Positions 24,801-34,223 of a stretch of 64,000 nt of DNA are shown here, piece by piece. Numbering within the stretch: position 1 is the stretch's first letter; each line of letters begins with the position of its first letter. The notes beneath the pieces are model-generated. The model saw only the letters and a program-made list of their open reading frames with translations, had not been told where the DNA came from and ran no database searches. Source of the stretch: Cladopsammia gracilis (Eukaryota; Cnidaria; Anthozoa; Scleractinia; Dendrophylliidae). The stretch lies in contig JAJGOT010000133.1 of NCBI GenBank assembly GCA_022457155.1, forward strand, positions 380,501 to 444,500, in the 5' to 3' direction. The position numbers and the translations under genes are program-made.

Positions 24801-27799
24801 GTAATAATCCATTTGAGCCATCCCCATCAAACAAAATTCAGGTACCATTTAAGTACTAGTACCCACTGACATTTGAGTATATTATAAAGAATGGCGGAAG
24901 TTTGAGTACGTAAAGAATGTGCGCTGCTGGGAAATATCCATACCATACTGATCCATACGTTCCAAAGCTTTTAAAAGGAAATATTTTTTTTGTATTTTAT
25001 TAAAGTGAAGTATAATGCCAAACTAGAATTTCAAGAGGGGTGGGAGAGGAGGGGTGGCGGGGGGGGGGGGGGGGGGAGGGGGGCGGGGGCGGTATTATAT
25101 TTCCTGGAACAACACAATGAAAGAATGTTGCTACTGCCTTCATGAGGCAATGATTTATTTACCCAGCAAGTTGTTGGACAGATTTCAGAAATGGAAAACA
25201 GCTATAAGTTTCCTCTTTTCATTTGAAATTGTATTATACTTTTAAAATATGGTACTTTGTTATCGACAGGACAGTTTGGTTGTTCAAAGTTAGAACAGCG
25301 GCACAAAGAAAGGATACAGCAACTGACAGGAAAGCCTCCCCACCACCTACTCAGAAGGGGTGTGTTCTTTTCCCACAGGTAAAATTTAATCCTTTAAATA
25401 AAGGAGTTTTAGGTAAAGTTAGCACATGAGTCACAGGGAGCCCACATAGCTGGAGTTAAACCCAATTTCTGTTTGTCAGCTTGGGATGTCTGTGCATGAA
25501 ACAACATTACTGCGAGTATTGAGCTACTCCCCTCTGGATGGAATTCTGGTCCTACAAAAAGAAAAACACATTAATAGCCCAATTATTCAACTTGAAACAA
25601 AAGACATCACAACAAGGCTTGGGGGAATAAACAACATGAATCCCTTCTATCATTCCCCGAAGCCTCGTAGTGATGTCTTTTGTTTCAAGTTGAATTTTAA
25701 TATATCGAAATTGGGCTATTGCATATACACACATTGGCCCTTTTGCACTTCATGAACACTTGGTACTTCATGTTTGGATCTTTGAGTGTCTATTGTTTTC
25801 ATTCCAGGGATCTTGACTTTGTGTTGGACATGTACTCTAAAGAGAAACCATTCTACCTGTACACTGGAAGAGGCCCTTCATCAGAAGCTATGCATTTGGG
25901 ACATCTTATTCCATTTATATTTACAAAGTAAGTTAGAGTTGTTACCTTCATTCATAAATTTAAATAAAGTCATTTAATAATTTGTAAGAAAAATACAAAT
26001 TTAAGAAATAACAATCTTTTTTAGGAATGCTTGTACACAGTGTCAGCTACATATTTGTATACTGTACATTGGTAAAGAATACTTATTAATTAAAAGACCT
26101 TTATAAATTAGACATAATTTTATTCTGTTTGTATTTTTGAACATCACTCTTTTTCTTTCTATTGTTTCATGTATGTAAGTAAGATAACATATAAATTGGC
26201 ATCAGATCTGTATGTTGGGTAAACCTTTGAGGAAATGATCTCAGGTACAGTATCTGTTGCTACAAAAATAAAAAAAAGTATATTCCAGTTAATTGTGTGG
26301 GAGTTGGGTTAAAAGGAATCTGAAAACAGTTACAAGGCAAGTGTGTTTTATTCTGCGATTATAATATATTTTTTATTGACTGACTAACATGACAAAAGAA
26401 ATGCCCATATACGATTATATTATCTCAAGTTTCCAAGTCAGTTAACTCTGAAATATAGAGGCCAACCCCAAAAAATGGTGTTATTATAAAATCTGAGGGG
26501 AAAAAATTATGAACAGTCACTGAATGCATCCAGCCCGTCGACGTAAAATTTTATAAAATACCAAAGACTACCGGTATGTCATATAATCATAAAGAGAAAA
26601 AAAGTTCCTGCAAATAAAAAACTAGGCTACTGTTTATTGCCAAATGTTTTGTTTTTGTTATTCATCAGATGGAACTCTTTCTCCCTGGAACACCTCATCA
26701 ATCTGCTTGGGCACAGTCAGTACACTTGTATAATTATGCAGTTAATTGATTATCTTTTGTCTCAATTCAGATATTTGCAGGATGCTTTCAATGTTCCCTT
26801 GGTGATACAGCTTACAGATGATGAAAAGGTTTTTCTGAAGGACTTGGAATGTGATGAAGCTCACAGACTGGCTTATGAAAATGCCAAAGATATCATCGCT
26901 TGTGGCTTTGATGTGAAAAAGACGTTTATCTTCTCTGATATTGATTACATAGGGTGAGTAACATGTTAACTTTACAGATATTGATTGCATAGGCAGGGCT
27001 TTCAATAAGCACTGATGGCCGATGAAAACCGTCAACTACTTTGCCTGAGAAGTCAATTATTTTTCCAACCAAACTGAAGAAATATAAAAAAAATTAATTT
27101 AAAACTAGTTGATGCAGTTGGTTACTTTACCTTAACGCGCAGCCTACTTCAAATTTTATTGAAACCCCTGCATAGGGTAAAAAGTAACATGTTTAACTTG
27201 TTGAAGTGTGTTTACTTATCATAACTGAGAAAGATTTACGTAACGTTATTGACTGTCACAAGCTTGTGATAAAGAAAATAATATTAGTAGTGTATATGCA
27301 TGACATCTCGTGACGTATGTAAATGAATTGCATATTGCGGGATAAATATAGTTAAGTTAAGCACTGCATGGCTGCCTTTGAGTAGTTTGTTTGTTCATCA
27401 TATCGATCCTCTCGTGAATACACTTCAAGAAACAAAGTGTAAGTCCACGACAGAAATTGAACCCGTGACATTCTATACCCGTAGTCGGATGCTCTAGTTA
27501 ACCTGAGACTAAGCTACATGTACATGTATGAGAGACTCACGGCAAGCTAGAAATTTACTAGTGAGCATTTTACTAGGTTTGTATATAACAAAAATGCTCC
27601 CTGCATACATGTAGTAGTAGGATAAGCAATGTCGAAAGTGTCACGCTAATAGAGATATGCTTTGCTGTTGCCAAATTGATTTTGTTAAAGAGCCATTATA
27701 ATAAAAACTTTATTGCAGAACTAACTTGTTCAGTCCATGTTGGAAAAAGCATTAATTTGCCTGGTTCATTACAAAGTCAGACTAATAATTATAATATTA

Positions 27800-27854
<55 letters not shown>

Positions 27855-30334
27855 GATCTTTATTTATCATCAACGGCTACTCAGGGTTCTCCTTATCAGG
27901 TGGTAACCGGTAAAATTTACCACTTGAAGCAGCACTTATTACCGCCCATAACTGCTTGCCCCCGGAAAATTTTTAAGACACACAGTTTTCCCTTTACCGC
28001 TTAGCAAAAATCCCTTACCTGCTGAGCTAAAAATAAATTTACAGAGAACCCTGCGGCTACTAACCCACAGACAAACGTATGAGTTAAGAAATCAATAATT
28101 AATAACAGCAACAATATCATACGAGTAATACTAACTACTAATCTAAAAATGTAAGAAGCACCCATTAACAAGGACAGCTAGATAAAATGAAATAAACATC
28201 GGTTCACAAGGCAATGTATTCCTAGTCTAAATATTTCTTGGTGAATGTCAGCTGCTGATGAGTTCTCAGGTACATGTACAATGTAGCTCGTGAAGTTTGC
28301 TGGAAATCTGCATGCTCTTTAGCCACACAATTTTGTGATTATTTAACCAAGATCTAGATTTGTTATAATATGTGAACTTTCAGAAGCAGCTCTGAATTTT
28401 ACAAGAACATTGTCAATATACAAAGATGTGTGACATATAACCAAGTAAAGGCCATCTTTGGATTTGATGAGAGTGCCTGTATAGGTAAATAATTTATAAT
28501 ACATGCATGTACATTGTAACAGCACCGTAAAACCTTCATTGGTTATAATTAAGGTACATGTAGGTCTTTGATTTTTGAACATGGTAAAACTTTAAACGGA
28601 GTTTGAGGGTAGGAGGGGTGGATATATTTCTGAAGGGACTTTAACCTTTTCGTGGCCAAAGGCGACTATTATCTAGTCGCCTTTAATACCCTTTAGTGGC
28701 TAAAGGCGATTATAGTCGCCATACGCTATTTGGGAAATAAAATATTTGCCCATGGAGAGATTATGAAGGGTTTTGAAGTGGTGTTAAAAATAAAGTGCTT
28801 CTGAATGAGCTAAAGATAAGCAAGTTGAAGCATCTGGTTGAGCATCAATGGATGGTCTTCTGCTAACTGTTTATCAGACACTTAGTATGCACGGCAAACT
28901 GTTGAACTGAACCTAGAACTCGTTAAAGAGAAAGTATTCAATTGTTTGTTCAGGTGAAATGTTTTGTTAAGCACTCTACTTGCATAAAATATCTATCATT
29001 ACCATAATGTCTTTTATTCTTTCACAAATTATCTTTTTTAACCCCAGTAGTTCTAACTATTGTCTTTTGAAGTCTGTCAACGAAATCCTATTGTGAAATG
29101 AAACCTCTTTGGCAGTACTTTTGGGTGGTTGTTTCTCAATTCTTGACAAAATGAAATGTGGGATTTTTCTTGAAATATTTCGATATTTGGAACTCTTAGG
29201 GATTAAAGGGTTAAGAAATCAGTGGAAAGGAAATAATTAAAAGTAACGAGATGTCGGGGGTGGAAGGAGGGTTGTGTTTAGCACAAATGTATTGTTTTGT
29301 TATATTGGGATGACTTTCTTTTCATCTTTTCATTTATACTTATCCAGCCTTGTCATAAATTTTAATAATAGTTACAGTACGTTATAGAATGCTGTCAAAA
29401 TTAATTAATATATTAATATCAATTTTAAAGATGAAACAACAATAACAACAAAGATATTAAATGTAAGGAGAAATTAAGACTCAATACTTGGCTGTGTAGC
29501 TGCGCGATGCGGTTCCAGTCAAGACCCACAAATTGACCCTTGCTCACCATAGAGTCTCCAGTAGCTCAGTGGTTAGAGCATCCGACTAGATCACGGAGCG
29601 TCGTGGGCTCAAATCCCATCTGGGACTCGGATTTTTTTCCGAGTCTTAATTTCTCCTTAATATCAATTTTAATGAGTTATTGTCTCCTTATGTCAGGCAA
29701 AATAGCTTTTCCTGCCATTCAAGCTGCGCCATCATTCAGTCATTCATTTCCCCACACTTTTGGAAGCAGAAAAGATGTTCCGTGTCTTATTCCTTGTGCA
29801 ATAGATCAGGTAATTGACTTAACAGTGAACCCTGCTTCTTTATATCTGTTGCAGGTATTTTTTTTTCAGGTATTAATTTTTCACTAGGTTTAATTTTTTT
29901 TGACTAGGTAATTAATTTTTTTTCGAATTAGTTCTAGTTAGGGCCAGGGTTAGGGTTAAATTTTGTTTTGGCCGAGGTGAGTCTGGGACCAATAATAAGC
30001 AATATATACAGAGCAGTATAAGTCACTTTACAATGTTGTCCTGTGTGGTGTAGTGGTAAAGAGAGGGGACTTCTGATCTGAAGGTTGGATGTTCAGCTCC
30101 AGGTAATTACTGTAAAAATCCTTTATTTTCATAATTTCACTGTGATATTAGTAAAGGGGGGGGGGGGGGGGAGTACATGTAGATAGGGGGCAGAAGACTA
30201 AGTATGGCATCATGGGTGGGGCACTGGGGGATAAGGTCAGAATTAGGAGGGGAGGGTGGCTGGTAGATAAAGGAGTAGAGAAATTGAGGGTGGAAAAAGG
30301 AAAAAGAAATTCCATTTGTTTTTTTTAGAACCCC

Positions 30335-30369
<35 letters not shown>

Positions 30370-30629
30370 ATGCCTCTATTTTTTAACCACACCCCATAAC
30401 GAAAATGCTTTTTCAGGCAGTTGATCTAGAAAATAAATTAGTACCTAGTTTAAAAAATACCTACTATAGTTAAAAGGAAAATTACCTACCTAAATTAGCT
30501 CTTGAAAAGTTTTGACTACAACATATCCATCATCTTAGATTTCGAAATTACAGAGGATTGTTTGGGCACATGACAGCAAACAGGGTGCCAGAGTATTAAA
30601 AGCTGAATGGCCACTACTTTGTTTATAAC

Positions 30630-30660
<31 letters not shown>

Positions 30661-33062
30661 ATATATGTCACGAATACATATTCTAAAGTTCATAGTTTCT
30701 GAAGAAAATGTGGTGCTGTACGGATGGGGGAGGGGAGTGAAACATAAAAATTTGGTTTTAACAACTAAGTTGATAATTAAAAAGTGCCTAAAAGGTGCCG
30801 CAATAATTCTAACGGTGGTCATTATCGATTTTTATCTAGTATAACTTTTAACCCTTAATAGGTACATGTATGAATGAGAGCCCTGTGCCATTTTTATATG
30901 GGACCCCCCCCCCCCCCCCCCCCCCTTGGTGTAGGGCTATGATGAATAGCTAGCACTTTTTTTCAATCTAATTAAGTGAAAACGATTTTTTTCAACCATA
31001 CTTTTTGCATTTGCGCGGCCGCCATTAAATTTGCATGTTTCTAAAGTTTCAGTCAGAGCCGTGCAAATGCGAAAAATAAGGCAAAAAAAAAAAAACATGT
31101 TTTACCTTGAATGGATTGAAAAATGGTTTGGACAGGTTGCTAAATACATTATTTTTTACCTTTTGAAAGTGCAAAAAAAATAAATGAAATTAAAACTGGC
31201 ATTATATTTATAACAAGAGGCTGCAAGCAGCCTTTACTCATGCGCATGCGTAAGAAAATTTTATAATATATTTTAAACATGATAAGAAGATGTCCGACAT
31301 GGAGAAGAGTTACTCCTTTCATTCAGTCATTGTTCCTGCAAACCACGTTGTTTACTATTGAATGTTGTGGACAGGAAGACTGTACCACAATGAAGCCAGT
31401 GATTCTTCTAAGTCTTATATATACCAAACGTGAACATAGTAATGTACGTAGGGTTGTAGGAGATTCTGTCATGACGCCTAAGTAACGCCGTTTTACCGGA
31501 AGTGAGAATAGCCGGAAGTCACTAAACAGGAAGTGTAAATGGCAAATAAGTCAACCGGAAGTGCACGATTTAAAATATGCGTGCATAAATTTGCATGCAA
31601 AATCGTGACATAAAAAATAATAACAAGAAAAACGGAGCCGAAACCTTACCTCATGCCGCTTCGCGCATGAGTAATTAACAACTCAGAACATGTTTTTCTT
31701 GCACTCACAGGATCCATACTTCAGAATGACTCGTGATGTGGCTCCACGCCTGGGATGTCCAAAACCATCTCTGATATTTTCCACTTTCTTCCCTGCACTT
31801 CAAGGTGCTAAAACAAAAATGAGCTCAAGTGATCCAAACTCTTCTATATTTCTCACTGATTCACAGGCTCAGATTAAAAAGAAGGTGGGTCAATTATGCA
31901 GTATAACAAATATTTTTTTAGTCATTTTTAAACTTTAAGACGGACCTTTATAATTATAAATTATTGACTGTAAACTAATAATTATTGTTAGACAGATGGT
32001 TTTTAATAGATTAATTTGTACTACAGATAAATAAGTATGCATTCTCTGGAGGTCGGGACACAGTGGAAGACCACAGGAAGTATGGTGGAGATGTAACAGT
32101 CGACATTGCTTACCAGTACCTCACCTTCTTCTTGGAGGATGATGAAAAACTCGCTCAGATAAAAGAGGTCGGTGCTTCTTGAAAATTTATCAGAGTTAAA
32201 CTTTTGCCATTAACTTGGTTGCAGCAAAGTGGGACGACAAAGTGTGATGTCACAATTCAAAACTTTAGCACCAGAAAAATTACTTTCAGTACAGCTTTTA
32301 CATGACTGTATGCTACGTAGTGTACTAAGTGTAGATATGGAGGTGCAGCTCAGCTTTATATTCAACTCAGGACAGTAGGGTTATGTGTGTAAGTGGAGGC
32401 ATGGGGTCTGTGGTTAGCATGTTTCAATCATTAAAAAGCAAGAAAATGGGTGGTTTATCTGTTGTACTGTTTCCTTAATTAGAAAAGTATGAAACTATGC
32501 TCCAAATTGTCTCTCTCTACACTTACAGGTGTATATTAACCCTTAAAGCCCCAACATCAAAATTTAAATTCTCATTTCTAGTCCTATACATTTCCTATAA
32601 AAGAAGTGGGGAGAAATTGTTTGGATATCAAGAGAACTCATCTTATGTGATCATGTCCTTAATTCTCATGACCTTTTTGATTGATAAGGCATTAATATTA
32701 CAAGGAGAAATTTGATGCTGATCACTCTTAGGGTTTAAAGGGTTAAGTGCATACTCACTATTATTTTTCTTGGGTTGGGGGTGGGTGGGGGTGTGGTGGG
32801 TATGGGACTAACATCATTACTGACTGTATCCATCAGTTGCTAGCTTTATCCCGCTTTAAGTGATTTGGTTTTAATTATTAATTTTGTTGTCCAGGATTAT
32901 TCAAGTGGCAAGATGCTTTCAGGAGAAATCAAGAAAGAACTTATTACTATTCTACAGCCATTAGTCGCAGAACATCAGGAAAAAAGAAAACAAGTCACAG
33001 ATGAAATTGTTAGAGAATTTATGACTCCGAGGAAACTAGAATTTCCTGGACTCAACAACTGA
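18844..33062 (+). CDS. WARS1: Cytosolic tryptophanyl-tRNA synthetase, complete (410 aa), no WHEP domain
   Basis: Nine coding exons: 18844-18967, 25270-25378, 25808-25927, 26771-26953, 28384-28484, 29697-29809, 31711-31884, 32027-32167 and 32895-33062 (TGA); all are in phase and total 1233 bp. The enzyme charges tRNA-Trp with tryptophan in the cytosol. Class I signatures are clear: [20 protein letters not shown], with MHLGH as the HIGH-type motif; IIACGFD and KTFIFSD; and [10 protein letters not shown] as the KMSKS loop. The C-terminal anticodon-binding region ends [12 protein letters not shown] as in animal enzymes. The N-terminus is a short acidic stretch with no WHEP domain, unlike full-length vertebrate WARS1 but like its short isoform. 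The donor of exon 8 (GTCGGT) is weak. An AATAAA poly(A) signal lies at 33166-33171. Intron 1 is 6.3 kb and full of foldback elements. Confidence 0.95.
19701..19930 (-). mobile_element. Degraded TTAA-type MITE, relative of 32536-32746
   Basis: It reads as an inverted, decayed copy of the element at 32536-32746, sharing GTGATCAG, CAAATTTCTCC, GAGTTCTCTTGAT and AAATGTAT(G/A)GG blocks. It lies in WARS1 intron 1, while the relative lies in the last intron in the opposite orientation. Confidence 0.6.
20540..20602. mobile_element. Tiny foldback element with TAGCC/GGCTA ends and 9-bp TSD
   Basis: The 63-bp insert starts TAGCCTCCT and ends AGGAGGCTA. It is flanked by perfect 9-bp direct repeats TGAGCGACG (20531-20539 and 20603-20611). 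The interior holds a second small hairpin (CCCACGAACGTGGG). A 9-bp duplication fits Mutator-like transposition. Confidence 0.8.
20612..21616. other. WARS1 intron 1 segment, nothing recognised
   Basis: AT-rich intronic sequence without clear repeat termini or exons. Confidence 0.4.
21626..21817. mobile_element. Foldback element with TAGCC/GGCTA ends and 9-bp TSD
   Basis: The arms begin TAGCCTGTGAACAGGC and extend about 65 bp, through GGGGAATTGGGTTAGG to CGGCGAGCGAAGCGAG, around a GGGGAA-repeat centre. Perfect 9-bp duplications AGGAAACAC flank it (21617-21625 and 21818-21826). Same class as 20540-20602 and 56940-57121. Confidence 0.9.
22279..22438. mobile_element. Foldback MITE, family F2 copy 1
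   Basis: Arms of about 45 bp containing ACTTGGCTCCGAGGCTTAGG are inverted around a centre of about 40 bp. The right end TCTATTG and the TTTTAATATAACGGAATTGG segment resemble 25573-25720, which marks a family. Confidence 0.75.
22624..22743. mobile_element. Foldback MITE (CACTTAATGACTGGTCCCGAG)
   Basis: The left arm starts CACTTAATGACTGGTCCCGA and the right arm ends TCAGTCATTAAGTG. The arms also share GAGGGAAACA and AAATTCACTG. A single-stranded copy would fold almost end to end. It is in WARS1 intron 1. Confidence 0.8.
23456..24880. mobile_element. Non-autonomous DNA transposon family X, copy 2 (degraded, with nested insert)
   Basis: The left end CCGTATAAAAATGATGGAGG, TCGTACCTTTTAGGGGTCAA and GATTGGTAC match family X copy 1. 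The right end keeps ATCCATTTGAGCC and GGTACCATTTAAG but is eroded. A separate MITE (24044-24645) lies inside. Confidence 0.6.
24044..24645. mobile_element. MITE with 19-bp perfect TIRs and repeated TTATGCGAT motifs
   Basis: GGCCTCTGATATTACGCGA at 24044-24062 is matched exactly inverted at 24627-24645. Inside, ATTATGCGAT or close variants occur many times near both ends in matching orientation pairs (subterminal repeats). ATGCA flanks both sides. Subterminal repeats of this kind are transposase-binding arrays in hAT/CACTA-like families; the class here is not certain. Confidence 0.8.
25047..25093. repeat. G-rich tract
   Basis: Long G runs broken by few other bases, within WARS1 intron 1 and about 180 bp before exon 2. 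It has quadruplex potential. The glycine-rich reading frame is an artefact. Confidence 0.8.
25573..25720. mobile_element. Foldback MITE, family F2 copy 2
   Basis: AATAGCCCAATT at the left end and AATTGGGCTATT at the right end. The arms share CAACTTGAAACAAAAGACAT. It fills part of WARS1 intron 2, ending 87 bp before exon 3. Confidence 0.8.
27437..27512 (-). repeat. tRNA-derived SINE head (degenerate), minus strand
   Basis: Read on the minus strand it has TAGCTTAG..GGTTAACTAGAGC (A-box-like), CATCCGACTACGGG and ACGGGTTCAATTTC (B-box-like). The layout is tRNA-like but the arms do not fold cleanly, so this is a SINE promoter region rather than a working tRNA gene. It lies in WARS1 intron 4. Confidence 0.55.
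27788..27853. repeat. (AAT)n microsatellite
   Basis: About twenty uninterrupted AAT units directly before the hAT MITE at 27882. Confidence 0.9.
27882..28053. mobile_element. hAT MITE with perfect 8-bp TSD
   Basis: The ends are CAGGGTTCTC and GAGAACCCTG. Target duplications CGGCTACT lie at 27874-27881 and 28054-28061. Size, CA..TG ends and the 8-bp duplication all fit hAT. It lies in WARS1 intron 4. Confidence 0.92.
29045..29215. repeat. Dispersed repeat R2, copy 2
   Basis: Same order of blocks as 11105-11285. It ends with GGATTAAAGGGTTAA, which resembles the TTAACCCTTTAA termini of the element at 32536-32746. Confidence 0.6.
29426..29657 (+). mobile_element. tRNA-derived SINE with intact A- and B-box, in WARS1 intron 5
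   Basis: TAGCTCAGTGG at 29562-29572 is a perfect pol III A-box; GGCTCAAATCC at 29606-29616 is a near-consensus B-box. The tRNA-like part spans about 29553-29630, but its acceptor and anticodon stems are mismatched, so it is not a functional tRNA gene. TAATATCAATTTTA occurs just before (about 29411) and just after (about 29659), like a target duplication. AAGGAGAAATTAAGACTC at the left is also inverted at the right end. It stops about 40 bp before WARS1 exon 6. Confidence 0.65.
30040..30369 (+). repeat. Second tRNA-like SINE head followed by poly-G and poly-A tracts
   Basis: TGGTGTAGTGGTAAAGA (A-box-like) and GGATGTTCAGCTCC (B-box-like) lie 45 bp apart at about 30048-30103. A poly-G run follows at about 30156-30170 and a run of 30 A at 30338-30368, which may be a retroposon tail. 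That the two ends belong to one insertion is inferred. Confidence 0.45.
30690..30790 (-). repeat. Penelope-like element tail fragment
   Basis: GTGGTGCTG(T)ACGG, GGGGAGTGAAACATAA, ATTTGGTTTTA and the AACTAAGTTGATAA block match 42855-42958, the 3' tail of the minus-strand Penelope-like element. The coding part is absent. Confidence 0.6.
30795..30925. mobile_element. Family X terminal fragment with adjoining poly-C
   Basis: ATTCTAACGGTGGTCATT and GCCATTTTTATATGGGA correspond to the left end of family X in reverse orientation; a run of 21 C follows directly at the terminus. Confidence 0.55.
32536..32746 (+). mobile_element. TTAA-flanked MITE in WARS1 intron 8
   Basis: TTAACCCTTAAAGCC at the left end pairs with GGTTTAAAGGGTTAA at the right end. 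TTAA followed by CCC is piggyBac-like. An inverted relative lies at 19701-19930. Confidence 0.7.
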
Positions 33063-33365
33063 ATTCAAACTGACAAAACCAAGGACATTGTAATATTTTT
33101 TTAGTCTGGAACATTTATGTTGTCTTTCAAGAAGCCTTCAGATATGAGATGACACTACTGTAAAAAATAAATCCCAGCAATATTCTATCTCGCATCTTAA
33201 TATGATTGAGTCATTTTACAGAAAATCACCTACCATGAGGAGATTCAGCATGTGGGGAGACAGTTTTCTGTGCATTCATTAGATCACCTGCATGCATGCT
33301 CAACTTCACCTGGGAGAATGAATTGAGACTTCTGATAGGACCTCTTACTAGCAAAAGATGTGGCC

Positions 33366-33775
33366 TTAAAGGGGCATTGTCATGCAGATTTTGCTGTGAA
33401 TTGGTCAAAATACACCAAATAGTTGACAAAGTACCTTTGCTCAAACATAAAATTGCTCTTGGAACAGTCAACACCAAGGAAAAATATCATTGCCCACAGA
33501 TGATTTCTTCAAGGAAGAATAAACCATAATCAGTTTTTCTTTGATTTCTTCATGAAACTTGGGAGGAACTTGAAAAAATTGGCCAATTTTTTCAAGTTGC
33601 AATCCATTTCCATCCTGGCCATCCACTGCCAAAGATAACAAATATTAGTTTCTGTGCACTGGTAGAGTATTTGTTAACAAAACTGGATCATTATTTTTAG
33701 GTTTCTATTGAAACAAATATGTTTTTTTGCTTTTCAAATAAGTGATACTAAAAATAGGTGACATAGCCCCTTTAA
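33366..33775. mobile_element. TTAA-flanked MITE downstream of WARS1
   Basis: TTAAAGGGGCATTGTCA at the left end pairs with TGACATAGCCCCTTTAA at the right end. It contains no coding sequence. Confidence 0.7.
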
Positions 33776-33965
33776 ATATTTGATTCTTAAAGCGACAGTG
33801 TCTCGGCTGATATATAATGATTATGGCCCGGAGCTTGCTTTATTATCTTGAAATAGGAAGTTAGAAAAAATCACTGAAGGCAAAGAAATATTTACTTATT
33901 AAACAGACAAAATAACAGCTAAAAAGTCAAAATTCCACAAGAATGGCTATTTTAATTTCTTGACG

Positions 33966-34223
33966 AACTGTAATCCACTTCCATCCTTGTAATCCTGCAC
34001 TTTATCTCCAAACTACTGCTTCTGTTTTGCTCTATAGAATCTCTTTATCCAATTTAGTTGTATATTTGGTGGCATTTGGCGATATAACATGGAGAACTGT
34101 AATCCACTTCCATCCTTGTAATCCTGTACTTTATCTCCAAACTTCTGCTTCTGTTTTACTCTATAGAATCTTTTTATCCAATTAAGTTGTATATTTGGTA
34201 GCATTTTGCTAACATGGAAATAT
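33966..34223. repeat. Tandem duplication, 2 x 129 bp
   Basis: AACTGTAATCCACTTCCATC at 33966 recurs at 34095 and the following sequence matches with few differences through TATATTTGGT(G/A)GCATTT. Confidence 0.85.

Noticed and set aside
29553..29630. Functional tRNA gene
   Set aside because: A- and B-box are good but the acceptor and anticodon stems have mismatches, and it lies inside a SINE-like insertion with flanking duplication.
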